A stretch of DNA of 13,275 bases from Acidobacteria bacterium AH-259-L09. GTDB lineage: Bacteria > Acidobacteriota > UBA6911 > RPQK01. Shown here in pieces: positions 1-6,721 of the stretch; within the stretch, counting starts at the first letter, position 1, and every line of letters starts with the position of its first letter. The stretch spans positions 1 through 13,275 of the forward strand of contig JALLOL010000042.1 in NCBI GenBank assembly GCA_027717875.1, given 5' to 3'. The notes under the pieces are model-generated. The model saw nothing but the letters and a program-made list of their open reading frames with translations, did not search any database and had not been told where the DNA came from. The translations under genes were made by a program, and so were the position numbers.

Positions 1-1
1 T

Positions 2-59
2 TTAAAATCCTGTGAGGGTTCTCCCTCGTGCAGCGTCCGTCGCGTTGTTCGTGGGCGCT
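2..59. repeat. Structured dispersed repeat, copy 1
   Basis: Positions 2-38 match 1398-1434 at 35 of 37 bases, and similarity continues to about 59 with a one-base indel (shared TTGTTCG). Two hairpins can be drawn in both copies. The first is GAGGG-TTCT-CCCTC. The second pairs AGCGTCC with GGGCGCT across about 11-15 bases, with one G-T wobble. The copy lies downstream of vapC and the small ORF on the minus strand, in the same orientation as copy 2. It could be a 3'-end element, a terminator-like structure or a REP-like repeat. No coding content was seen in it. Confidence 0.7.
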
Positions 60-456
60 TTGTTTTCTGTATAACGATCCTTCGCCGTATGAAAATAGGG
101 TCAAAATGAGCGCTTTGAAAAAGCCAGACCATTAGCCATTACCGGATTCTTTGTTAACACCGATTTCGCAAAGCACGGAAACGAGGGCCTGCCACACGGA
201 AAATCGATTCCTTCAATTAGCACGATTCATTTCCTCTACCGAAACTGCTTTGACATCGGCTCGGTGCAGGATGCCTTCTATTTGCTTGAGCGAGATAGAG
301 GCTTTTCGAACCACCATCTTGCCATCCTGTTGAACTAAAAAATGTCGCCGAACTGCGCTCGTCCACGCACAGGCGAAGATCCCCAAGGGGTCGAAGATCT
401 ATATCTCTCCACCAGGTAGGAACGCTTTTTCATTCCTCGATGCTGTCGGATATGGG
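60..456. other. Stretch without a confident gene
   Basis: No convincing gene covers this stretch. A plus-strand ORF at 151-333 has no ribosome-binding site and a composition unlike a protein (many Ser, Thr, Arg and Cys), and I discount it. On the minus strand a run of about 60 sense codons ends at 213, and its last 34 codons look protein-like; these are listed separately. No tRNA or clear terminator was seen. Confidence 0.5.
213..317 (-). CDS. Possible 34-residue small ORF downstream of vapC
   Basis: The reading frame begins MVVRKASISLKQIEGI and ends EEMNRAN before TGA. An AGGA motif (325-328) sits seven bases upstream of the ATG, a plausible ribosome-binding site. The residue mix, with alternating hydrophobic and charged residues, is more protein-like than a random frame. 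The frame stays open upstream to a TAG near 390, so it could instead be the tail of a decayed gene. It lies about 140 bases downstream of vapC on the same strand. I do not recognise the family. It may be a tiny protein, a remnant, or chance. Confidence 0.22.
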   Translation of the reverse strand: MVVRKASISLKQIEGILHRADVKAVSVEEMNRAN

Positions 457-906
457 TCATGACTCGGGTCGACCGGCCATGAGTTCGATATGGTCGGCAG
501 TGGCGCTGGCGACTGAAGTTAGCGCGATGCTTCGATCGAAGGTTGCCACTCGACCACTATTCTTAACCGCCAGAGCCAAAAGATAAATATCGGTCAGTTG
601 ACCATGCCCGCGAATGTGAATCGAGTGGATGAGGGCAGCGTCGCACAAAGAGAGGTTGTCGGGCCAGAAGACATGATTTCCACTTTCACGAAAGCCCTGT
701 AAGCGTTCAATGGCATCGCAGACGGTCGTTCGCCTGCCCGGATAGGAGGGGCTGGAGAGAACTCTTATCAGGCCATTTTCTGTCATGGGACAAGTGGCCC
801 AACCCTGTTTTCGGTTGCGGGCAAACCAATCGTGTGCCGCTTCATGGTGAACGTGGATCCCATCGAAGAGGGCAACCAAAAAGTTCACGTCCAGAAGTGC
901 GACCAT
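457..906 (-). CDS. vapC: VapC-type PIN-domain ribonuclease toxin
   Basis: This is a 149-residue PIN-domain protein of usual VapC size. VapC toxins are magnesium-dependent RNases, typically cutting tRNA or rRNA, and are held inactive by the cognate VapB. The acidic residues expected for the PIN active site are visible: D6 in LLDVNFLVALF, E43 in MTENGLIRVLS, D106 in LTDIYLLALA and D124 in ATFDRS. The start is the ATG at 904-906, eight bases after the vapB TAA; an AGGAAGAG stretch just ahead, overlapping the end of vapB, could serve as its ribosome-binding site. The order antitoxin then toxin, and the tight spacing, indicate co-transcription and translational coupling. All four acidic residues are present, so the toxin is probably intact. 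The RNA target cannot be read from the sequence. Confidence 0.9.
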   Translation of the reverse strand: MVALLDVNFLVALFDGIHVHHEAAHDWFARNRKQGWATCPMTENGLIRVLSSPSYPGRRTTVCDAIERLQGFRESGNHVFWPDNLSLCDAALIHSIHIRGHGQLTDIYLLALAVKNSGRVATFDRSIALTSVASATADHIELMAGRPES

Positions 907-914
907 GGAGCTGT

Positions 915-1142
915 TTACTCTTCCTCACGAAGACGGTTGACTAGTTCCGTGGTCACCGGCTGCTCGCTTGGACGTGCTGGGAGCAGCGGAACACCATTGC
1001 GCACAGCAGGCGGGTCAGAAAGAGGTCGAAGGCCCGTGCGTGCCAGTTCAGAAAGCACCTTTCCGGTTGACGTCCTGCGCAACGCGGCAAGCTCCTTTGC
1101 CGCCTGAAGAATATCCTCATCGATATCCAATGTCGTTCGCAT
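915..1142 (-). CDS. vapB: VapB-type ribbon-helix-helix antitoxin
   Basis: This 75-residue protein starts MRTTLDIDEDILQAAKELAA, the classic ribbon-helix-helix pattern: a short beta strand (residues 2-7), helix 1 (about 8-22) and helix 2 after RRTSTGKV (about 25-38). Such N-termini dimerise and bind the operon's own operator. The acidic, less ordered tail (about 45-75, ending NRLREEE) is the part expected to occupy the toxin groove. The ATG at 1140-1142 is the first possible start: an in-frame TGA lies two codons upstream. No Shine-Dalgarno sequence precedes it. The predicted promoter would start transcription almost at the ATG, so the mRNA may be leaderless. The gene precedes vapC by eight bases. 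Confidence 0.88.
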   Translation of the reverse strand: MRTTLDIDEDILQAAKELAALRRTSTGKVLSELARTGLRPLSDPPAVRNGVPLLPARPSEQPVTTELVNRLREEE

Positions 1143-1177
1143 ACATCAAGCATATCGCATCATACATCACATTGCAA
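1140..1177 (-). promoter_or_regulatory. vapBC promoter with paired operator-like direct repeats
   Basis: On the minus strand TTGCAA (1172-1177) and TATGCT (1149-1154) are separated by exactly 17 bases, a good sigma70-type match. Transcription would begin near 1142, on the vapB start codon. A nine-base direct repeat, TGATGTATG, occurs at 1161-1169 and 1140-1148. The copies are 21 bases apart, two helical turns, and straddle the -10 box; the second copy ends in the vapB ATG. That fits cooperative binding by ribbon-helix-helix dimers and autoregulation. The promoter and operator are inferences from sequence only. Confidence 0.55.
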
Positions 1178-1397
1178 CGGCGCCACGATGCCCCTCCCCC
1201 GGCGAGATCTCTCTCCGGTTGTCGGGCCAGAAGGGGAACCTGGCACCCAGCCAACCTCTGAGCCTTCGGCGGGCGGCATTGGGGCTAATTGTAATTATAA
1301 TTGCCAAATAGCTCACATAGGACGAAAATGAAGTCTGGGTGCTGGAAAATTTCCTGCCCTAGCCCCAGCCCCTGTATCTCCCCTGTATATCTCCGAC
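1178..1397. other. Intergenic stretch between the vapBC promoter and repeat copy 2
   Basis: No gene is supported here. The stretch has a C-rich run (about 1193-1200), an AT-rich patch around 1290-1305 containing the short palindrome AATTATAATT, and a small imperfect tandem duplication (CCTGTATCTCC then CCTGTATATCTCC, about 1371-1394). None of these has a clear function. Confidence 0.5.
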
Positions 1398-1456
1398 TTA
1401 AAATCCTCTGAGGGGTCTCCCTCGTGCAGCGTCCCCTCAGGTTGTTCGGGGACGTT
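1398..1456. repeat. Structured dispersed repeat, copy 2
   Basis: This is the better-preserved copy of the repeat at 2-59. It contains GAGGG-GTCT-CCCTC, an alternative long pairing CTGAGGGG/CCCCTCAG, and a second hairpin pairing CGTCCCC (1430-1436) with GGGGACG (1448-1454). The second hairpin is also possible in copy 1 with different bases at two paired positions. It begins 16 bases beyond the HEAT gene stop, and read on the minus strand it ends in GATTTTAA, so it could act as the 3' end of that operon. The T-run is too short for a confident intrinsic terminator. Confidence 0.7.
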
Positions 1457-1472
1457 CTAAAAGGAACAAAGG

Positions 1473-2051
1473 TTATCTGCCGGTTGAGGAGACCGTTCTC
1501 GGTTTCGTCGGCACCAATTTCTGAGAGGGAAATCCTGGGACTTCCAGGCCGCGCGCCCGAAGCGACTGGGCTATGTTGGTCTTGAAGTCTTCCGGTACAG
1601 TGTCAAGGGCGCCTTTCAAGGCGGCCAACGATTTGTCGCCGGGAATGCGCTGAAGCGCGCTGCGAGCGTGCTCACGAAGATCGGAGTTCGACAACAGCGC
1701 TGCAATGGCGTCAACGTCGGAAGCCTCAGAGCCGATCTCGGAAAGCATCCATAGCACCTCGCGGCGCATGGCTGATGGATGCTTGTCCTCCAGGAGGGCA
1801 ATCAGTTTGTCGATGACTGCCCGCCTTTTCTTACCCTTTGTCCCGGGAGCCCCAACTGTGCGGACTATTTGCCACATGGCCCGCTTGGCGGCTCGACCGA
1901 CTTCGAGTTCACCCTTAACAACCAACTTGGCCAATGGTTTGATGACTGATGCTCCCACAGCACCGGCGCCGAGCCAGGCTTCTGTTCGTATGTTTTCGTC
2001 GCCGCTTTGGATTGCGGTCAGCAATTTTTTCTTTGTGGTCTTCTCCTTCAT
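1473..2051 (-). CDS. Small HEAT-repeat protein
   Basis: This 192-residue protein is almost entirely helical and shows degenerate HEAT-type repeats, clearest at residues 77-150 where paired helices recur about every 31 residues (AVIDKLIALLEDKHPSAMRR, then VLWMLSEIGSEASDVDAIAA, then LREHARSALQRIPGDKSL). An earlier pair can be seen at about 20-65. The N-terminus is Lys-rich with no signal peptide or membrane segment, so it is probably cytoplasmic. HEAT proteins are scaffolds for protein-protein contacts; no catalytic motif was seen. An AAGAGGA ribosome-binding site (2059-2065) sits seven bases before the ATG. It lies 54 bases downstream of the oxidoreductase gene on the same strand and is probably co-transcribed with it. 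The partner is unknown. The last 20 residues look disordered. Confidence 0.75.
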   Translation of the reverse strand: MKEKTTKKKLLTAIQSGDENIRTEAWLGAGAVGASVIKPLAKLVVKGELEVGRAAKRAMWQIVRTVGAPGTKGKKRRAVIDKLIALLEDKHPSAMRREVLWMLSEIGSEASDVDAIAALLSNSDLREHARSALQRIPGDKSLAALKGALDTVPEDFKTNIAQSLRARGLEVPGFPSQKLVPTKPRTVSSTGR

Positions 2052-2105
2052 ATCTTAATCCTCTTCTTGTTCTAACCGGTCTTTACTTGAAAACACGGTC
2101 GAATC

Positions 2106-3488
2106 TTACAGGTGATAGGGGTGGCGCTGTGGCCGACTCATCAGGCGGCGGGCATGTTCGTCAGCGACGATCTCCTGCTTGGAGTGATCCCACTGGAGCT
2201 TGCGACCCAGCACGTAGGAGAGGTTACCGAGAATGCACAGGAAAGCCACGCCCACACCGGCCTCGATATTCATAATGGTTTTCTGGCCAGTCCTGATGCC
2301 GTTGAACCAGTCTTGGAAATGGCCGGGACTCTTGTACACATCCACGCTGCCGGCTGGAGGTTCCCACCGGCGTACCTTGCGCTCAGCCCAGGTACCGCCG
2401 TCACCACCCCAGTGCATGCAGGTGCCGTCCTCGCCATGGTAGATGGCGCCATAGCCGGGACGCTTGATTCGGCTGATCTGCGCATTTAATTCTTCTGCTC
2501 TTCGCTCTTCGGCCGGCGGCAGCTCCTGGCGCGGCATCTGTGTCCAGGTGATCATCCGGTCAGGGTTCTTGAAGGTGTAGGTGACGTTCATCAGTACGGC
2601 AGCGTCCCAGGCACCCTGCTTGGGTGGAGTTCCGGTTGCCTCAACCGTTACCGGCCCCGTACCGTCAGCCTTCAGCCACCACATGGCGCAGCTCATGACA
2701 TGGGCTCCACGATCCCGGATCTGCCCGCCGCCGGACTCCATCATCCAGCGAAATTTTCCTGGGCAATAGCGTTCGTTGTAGGGACGCCAGCGCAGCGGCC
2801 CCAGCCACATGTCCCAATCGAGCTCGGGTGGGGGATCACTGTCGGGTGTCCCCGAGGTGTCCACCGGACTCGGGTAGTGAAAACATTCGACGTGGCTCAC
2901 CTTGCCGATCACACCGTTGGCAAGATAGCGGTGCATCAGATACGCCTCAGGCTGCGAGCGGCCCTGGGAGCCGATCTGCGCTGCAATCCCCGCTTTCCGT
3001 GCGGCGGCCACCATCGCTTTACCCTCTTCGATGGTGCAGCAAGCTGGTTTTTCGCAGTAGATGTGCTTGCCGCTCTCGGCTGCATGGACGAACTGAACCC
3101 CGTGCCAATGATCGGGAGTGCCAATGACCACCGCGTCGATGTCCTTGCGTTCAAGGATGTAGCGATAGTCGTGATACACCTTGGCGCCCGGGGCGACCTG
3201 ATCCTTGGCGGCTCGTGCCAAAGCCCTCTCGTCAATGTCGCACACGGCAACGCTCACCGCCTCCCCGCTTTCCCTCAGTGGGCCTAGCTCGCGCCACAGG
3301 CCCCGAGCCCGACCGCCCATACCGATGTGGCCAATTTGGATGCGGTCATTCGGTCCCCTCTTTCCCGGTGCCCCCAGCACTCCTGAGGGAATCAGATGCG
3401 GGGCACCAAAGGTTGCTCCCACGGCGCTCGCTAGACCTGCTCTTTTAAGGAACGTTCGCCGTGGCACCTTTCTGTTCTTGCTGTTCAT
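2106..3488 (-). CDS. Tat-exported Gfo/Idh/MocA-family oxidoreductase
   Basis: This 460-residue protein is probably an NAD(P)-dependent sugar or polyol dehydrogenase, or a cofactor-recycling glycosidase of the same fold; the substrate cannot be told from sequence. The N-terminus has a twin-arginine signal: R10-R11-T-F-L-K followed by a hydrophobic stretch to about residue 33, with likely cleavage near GAPGKR (39-44). The Rossmann nucleotide site is IGHIGMGGRARG (about 52-63). Further family marks are TPDHWH (124-129), CEKP (145-148) and GGQIRDRGAHVM (254-265), where H263 is a candidate catalytic residue. Export to the periplasm together with bound cofactor fits the Tat route. The start is set by a perfect AAGGAGGT six bases ahead. 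Members like this are numerous in Planctomycetes, Verrucomicrobia, Poribacteria and Acidobacteria. It heads a two-gene operon with the HEAT protein. Confidence 0.9.
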   Translation of the reverse strand: MNSKNRKVPRRTFLKRAGLASAVGATFGAPHLIPSGVLGAPGKRGPNDRIQIGHIGMGGRARGLWRELGPLRESGEAVSVAVCDIDERALARAAKDQVAPGAKVYHDYRYILERKDIDAVVIGTPDHWHGVQFVHAAESGKHIYCEKPACCTIEEGKAMVAAARKAGIAAQIGSQGRSQPEAYLMHRYLANGVIGKVSHVECFHYPSPVDTSGTPDSDPPPELDWDMWLGPLRWRPYNERYCPGKFRWMMESGGGQIRDRGAHVMSCAMWWLKADGTGPVTVEATGTPPKQGAWDAAVLMNVTYTFKNPDRMITWTQMPRQELPPAEERRAEELNAQISRIKRPGYGAIYHGEDGTCMHWGGDGGTWAERKVRRWEPPAGSVDVYKSPGHFQDWFNGIRTGQKTIMNIEAGVGVAFLCILGNLSYVLGRKLQWDHSKQEIVADEHARRLMSRPQRHPYHL

Positions 3489-3494
3489 ACGCCT

Positions 3495-3502
3495 ACCTCC
3501 TT
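3495..3502 (-). promoter_or_regulatory. Consensus ribosome-binding site of the oxidoreductase
   Basis: AAGGAGGT on the minus strand is fully complementary to the 16S rRNA anti-Shine-Dalgarno sequence. It is six bases from the ATG at 3486-3488, which fixes the start and shows that the Tat signal is included. It is the strongest such site in the window. Confidence 0.8.
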
Positions 3503-3709
3503 ACAGTGACTACCCCCTATTGTCGCTTCAATTCTTCACATCCGCAAGGGAAATAACCTTGTGCAATCAGGCCACTGTTTCGAGGGGCCAGTCCGGCCAA
3601 CAGGGAGTATCCCAGCACCACCTCGGACCATTCACCGAGAACGGTTCGGGCGAGCCACCGGCTCGCCCCTACCCAGGCCGGCGCTTTCGCCGCTTCGTGA
3701 GGAGAACCT
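3503..3709. other. Divergent intergenic region between the oxidoreductase and UPF0182 genes
   Basis: This must hold promoters for both the minus-strand operon and the plus-strand UPF0182 gene. I could not find a -35/-10 pair good enough to name on either strand. The one clear structure is the GTAG hairpin at 3648-3672. A minor GGCG-CTTT-CGCC stem (about 3680-3691) follows it. No protein-like frame was seen. Confidence 0.5.
3648..3672 (-). repeat. GTAG-headed REP-like hairpin
   Basis: On the minus strand the tetranucleotide GTAG (3669-3672) is followed at once by a perfect 9-bp stem, GGGCGAGCC (3660-3668) pairing with GGCTCGCCC (3648-3656), around the loop GGT. A GTAG head plus a stem-loop is the architecture recognised by RAYT-type Y1 transposases on REP sequences. 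No RAYT gene is in the window, so this would be a non-autonomous copy. It is not followed by a T-run, which argues against an intrinsic terminator. Its stem sequence differs from that of the GTAG units near 10907-10981. Confidence 0.65.
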
Positions 3710-3838
3710 ATGAATAATCCGGGCTATGCTATTAAAATGATCCGCGAGTGTGAACGATGGGGAAAACCACTCCAAGTCAATACGATCACGTGCAAAACCG
3801 CTCTGCGCAGCCACCCACTAGCAGCGAGTCTCAAATAG
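3710..3838 (+). CDS. Possible 42-residue leader ORF overlapping the first UPF0182 gene
   Basis: An ATG preceded by GAGGAGAA three bases ahead opens a 42-codon frame (MNNPGYAIKMIRECERWG at the start, ending LAASLK). It stops at TAG 3836-3838, inside the UPF0182 gene and in another frame. The initiation signal is much better than that of the UPF0182 ATG at 3757. It may be a leader peptide coupling translation, a small protein, or a chance frame. I recognise no family. A frameshift joining it to the UPF0182 frame is unlikely because the UPF0182 N-terminus starting at 3757 already has the same length as that of the paralogue. Confidence 0.3.
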   Translation: MNNPGYAIKMIRECERWGKPLQVNTITCKTALRSHPLAASLK

Positions 3839-6687
3839 GTCAGGAACTTCTCCCCTTTATACCTAGCCCTGCCTCGTTGTGGCGGTCTTCATGCTTTTGG
3901 ATCTGGACAGCGTATACGCTGCTCATTTTGGCCGCACTGCCCCCCATTATTGTCAGCTACTGGTTTTTAAAAAGTCTGGGGAAGGCCAGCATTTTCTGGA
4001 CCAATTTTAACGCCCAACTGGTCCTGTTTGCCGCAGCTATGGTTCTATTCACTCTGGGGGCTTTAATCCCCATTCGTCTTTACGCCGCTAGTCCTGTGCT
4101 GCGAAAAGCTGGGATTCACCTCGGCCTCTGGATCGGAATTTTTGCTGGATGGCTGCTTTCTGGAGCTTACCTCGACTACTTGTTGGCATTTCATGGCGGT
4201 CACTTTAATGTAACCGACCCGATATTTGGAAACGACAGCGGATTTTACGTGTTTAGGTTGCCTGTGCTCTGGATCACATTAAGAACGCTGACTGCCCTGG
4301 CAATCATTGGTTCTGTGGTCTCGCTTATGGCCCGATATGATCAACTCAATTCAAGGGGCGTGTTTAACCAACCCGAGCTCAGTTTCAGGTCAAAGCTTGG
4401 TTTAATGGTAACAAATGGCTTGAATTGCTATTTGTTATTGCTCGGAATATCACTGGTCGCACAAACCTTCCTGGGTCGTTACAGCCTCTTATTTAAGGAT
4501 AACGACGCGTCGGGCGTGCGAGCGGGTGCAGAGTATCTGGATGTGGAGGGAATCTTTTCCAACCTCAATATGATCTACCTTTCAACCTTTGTCCAACTCG
4601 GGATAATGGCTGTCGTGGGGTACTCTCTTTACCGAATCGGAAAACATTATGAGCGTTTAGAGACCTTGGCCGGGGCCGACGGACGAGCCGTAAGCAAAGG
4701 CCTTGCCTTAGGAACGCCTGTCAAGATCGGAATTGGATTGCTTGCTTTGGACCTCTCATTTTTCCTTGGGGTGGTGATAAAGGACCATGTGTATGTTGCG
4801 CCCAATGAACCTACCATTCAGATTCCTTATATCCAACGTCACATCGATGCTACCCTGAGAGCCTACCGGCTTGAGGACATCAAGACTGTTGATTGGAGAA
4901 GGCCGGAAAAACCGCTGACAGTCGCCGAACTGCTGGCAAGCAAAACAATACAGAATGCGCCCATTCTGCCAACCTGGGTGAGCTATCTTGAGGAGCCACC
5001 CGACATTCAGCACTATGAAAGACTTCAGGCCGGCGATACCACCATGGTCTACGGCCCGATGCTCCAGGTGTATGAACAGGAACAGCAGCTGCGCCCCTAT
5101 TACAAATTTCTGTCAGTTGATGGGGTACGTTACCGCGTCGATGGGGAAAAACGGATGTATGTGAGTGCGGTCCGTGAACTCCCCTCATTTGCTTTGGTGG
5201 GACCCAAAGAGTGGCTGAGGTATTGGGGGAGTGCTGCGCTGATGTTCACTCACGGCTTCGGCCTCGTAATGAGCCCGGTAAATGAATTAACCGAGGCGGG
5301 AAGTCCGCTTTACACCCTGAAGGACATTCCGCCCAAGGCCGCTCACCCCAGGTTCGAAACCGAACCTCGTATTTATATTGGAGAAGGTGCCAAGGACGAT
5401 TACATTCTAACGAATGTGCGTCACTTGAAAGAGTTTGACTACGCAACAAAGCAGTTCCGAAAAGAGTTTGTATATCCCGATGCTGTGCAAGATGGGATTC
5501 AAGTCGACTCGATGCTCAAGCGACTAATCCTGGCTTTAGATACAAAGGACATCACCGCGTTCCTGTTTTCTCGCTTCATAGATCACGACAGGACTCGTGT
5601 CCACCTTTACCGGACTCCCATGAGAAGAGTGAGACAGATCGCGCCATTTTTATTTCTCGACAGTAACCTTTACGCCTTCATAGCAGACAAGAGGATTCTG
5701 TGGATGATAAACGGTCTCACCACCACGAAGAACTATCCTTACTCTTTCCCTGAGGTACTCGGTGATAAGGCTGAGGAGCGCGCTGTGGAGAAGTTCCCCC
5801 AAAGAATCATTAATTACGCTGAGGACTCAGTAAAGATAACCGTCGATGCTTACAGTGGAGGGGTACACTTCTATAAGATCGCCGATGATCCGATGATCAA
5901 TGCCTGGTCAGAGATTTATCCGAATCTCTTCGAGCCGGCTTCTGCGATGCCGGAGTCTGTCGAAGCTCAACTAACCTATCCTCTGCAATGGTTTCATATT
6001 CAGTTCGACGATATCTACAAAAGATATCATCAACAGGATCCCATTGATTTTTACAATGTCGAGGACCTCTGGGATGACGCCGATGAAGTGATTGGCTCAA
6101 TTGGCCACGGCTTGACCGAATTTGGTACTACGGACCAGATGACTTTCTCCTATGAGGGCCATAACATCCTGTTGGATCCAGTCGATCTCCCCCCGGGGTC
6201 CGATATAGGTCCTGCTGGTGATCTGCAATTCACCATGATGATGCCCTTCACTCCCGAAGGCGCCAGAAACCTCCGCTCGCTTGTCTTAGCCTTTCAAGAC
6301 CCGGGAAATTATGGCAGGCTTCTTAACCTGCGCGTTCCACCAGGTGTTTTCATCCCAGGGCCAGAGCAAGCGGATGCTCTGATTGACAATGATTCACAGG
6401 TCAACCAGCAGATTACTCTGTGGGTCAGGCATGGGTCCCAGGTGGTACGTGGGCATACTCTACTGTTGCCCGTGGCAGGCGATCTGCTTTACATAGAGCC
6501 TCTGTGGATCGTTTCATTGCAGAATCAATTACCTCAGATCAAGCTTTTCTCGGTGGTCTATCGGGGACGCACTACCATGTCCACATCACTGGACAAGGCA
6601 CTTCGGCTCTTGGATATTCCCGAAGCCGCCGAGCAAAAGGCGAACGAACTCCCCTGGTTCGAAGAGGGGCAATTCCAGGGAAGGTAA
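3757..6687 (+). CDS. UPF0182-family large membrane protein, first paralogue
   Basis: This 976-residue protein has the full UPF0182 layout, a family of unknown function. Seven hydrophobic segments occupy the first third, at about 47-71, 86-108, 118-144, 165-191, 214-239, 270-294 and 320-342. Family motifs follow in order: DPIFGNDSGFYVF (154-166), DASGVRAGAEYLDV (250-263), APNEP (348-352) with YIQRHIDATLRAYRL, VRELPS (472-477), FTHGFGLVMSPVNEL (497-511) and RIYIGEG. The remaining roughly 600 residues form a soluble domain, expected on the outer side of the membrane. There is no signal peptide; helix 1 would serve. The ATG lacks a strong ribosome-binding site; N-terminal length agrees with the paralogue 1.3 kb downstream. 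By eye well over half of residues match that paralogue. The flippase-like gene starts 34 bases after its stop, suggesting an operon. Confidence 0.9.
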   Translation: MGKTTPSQYDHVQNRSAQPPTSSESQIGQELLPFIPSPASLWRSSCFWIWTAYTLLILAALPPIIVSYWFLKSLGKASIFWTNFNAQLVLFAAAMVLFTLGALIPIRLYAASPVLRKAGIHLGLWIGIFAGWLLSGAYLDYLLAFHGGHFNVTDPIFGNDSGFYVFRLPVLWITLRTLTALAIIGSVVSLMARYDQLNSRGVFNQPELSFRSKLGLMVTNGLNCYLLLLGISLVAQTFLGRYSLLFKDNDASGVRAGAEYLDVEGIFSNLNMIYLSTFVQLGIMAVVGYSLYRIGKHYERLETLAGADGRAVSKGLALGTPVKIGIGLLALDLSFFLGVVIKDHVYVAPNEPTIQIPYIQRHIDATLRAYRLEDIKTVDWRRPEKPLTVAELLASKTIQNAPILPTWVSYLEEPPDIQHYERLQAGDTTMVYGPMLQVYEQEQQLRPYYKFLSVDGVRYRVDGEKRMYVSAVRELPSFALVGPKEWLRYWGSAALMFTHGFGLVMSPVNELTEAGSPLYTLKDIPPKAAHPRFETEPRIYIGEGAKDDYILTNVRHLKEFDYATKQFRKEFVYPDAVQDGIQVDSMLKRLILALDTKDITAFLFSRFIDHDRTRVHLYRTPMRRVRQIAPFLFLDSNLYAFIADKRILWMINGLTTTKNYPYSFPEVLGDKAEERAVEKFPQRIINYAEDSVKITVDAYSGGVHFYKIADDPMINAWSEIYPNLFEPASAMPESVEAQLTYPLQWFHIQFDDIYKRYHQQDPIDFYNVEDLWDDADEVIGSIGHGLTEFGTTDQMTFSYEGHNILLDPVDLPPGSDIGPAGDLQFTMMMPFTPEGARNLRSLVLAFQDPGNYGRLLNLRVPPGVFIPGPEQADALIDNDSQVNQQITLWVRHGSQVVRGHTLLLPVAGDLLYIEPLWIVSLQNQLPQIKLFSVVYRGRTTMSTSLDKALRLLDIPEAAEQKANELPWFEEGQFQGR

Positions 6688-6695
6688 GCTGGTCA

Positions 6696-6710
6696 ATCGG
6701 ACAATCCGAT
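6696..6710. repeat. Short inverted repeat in the 6688-6721 gap
   Basis: ATCGGA-CAA-TCCGAT forms a 6-bp stem with a 3-base loop between the first UPF0182 stop and the flippase-like start. There is no T-run, so it is not a normal terminator. It may affect RNA stability or coupling, or be chance. Confidence 0.35.
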
Positions 6711-6721
6711 GGCATGACAAT

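Noticed and set aside
151..333. Plus-strand 60-codon frame in the left region
   Set aside because: No ribosome-binding site, and a Ser/Thr/Arg/Cys-rich composition typical of a non-coding frame; a minus-strand frame across the same bases looks more protein-like.
457..1142. Idea that vapBC plus neighbours form a new defence island
   Set aside because: VapBC is an ordinary toxin-antitoxin pair and no nuclease, helicase, reverse transcriptase or other defence gene lies nearby in the window.
1290..1310. AT-rich palindrome AATTATAATT as a promoter or operator
   Set aside because: Too short and low in complexity, and not placed at a sensible distance from any gene start.
2700..3287. Long plus-strand frame (195 codons) opposite the oxidoreductase
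   Set aside because: It is the antisense shadow of a well-supported Gfo/Idh/MocA gene and shows no motif or initiation signal of its own.
3710..3838. Frameshift in the first UPF0182 gene, joining the 42-codon frame to it
   Set aside because: The N-terminus from 3757 already matches the paralogue in length and layout, so no extra N-terminal part is missing.
6696..6710. Hairpin between the first UPF0182 gene and the flippase-like gene as a terminator
   Set aside because: Six-bp stem with no T-run, inside a probable operon; kept only as a weak inverted repeat.
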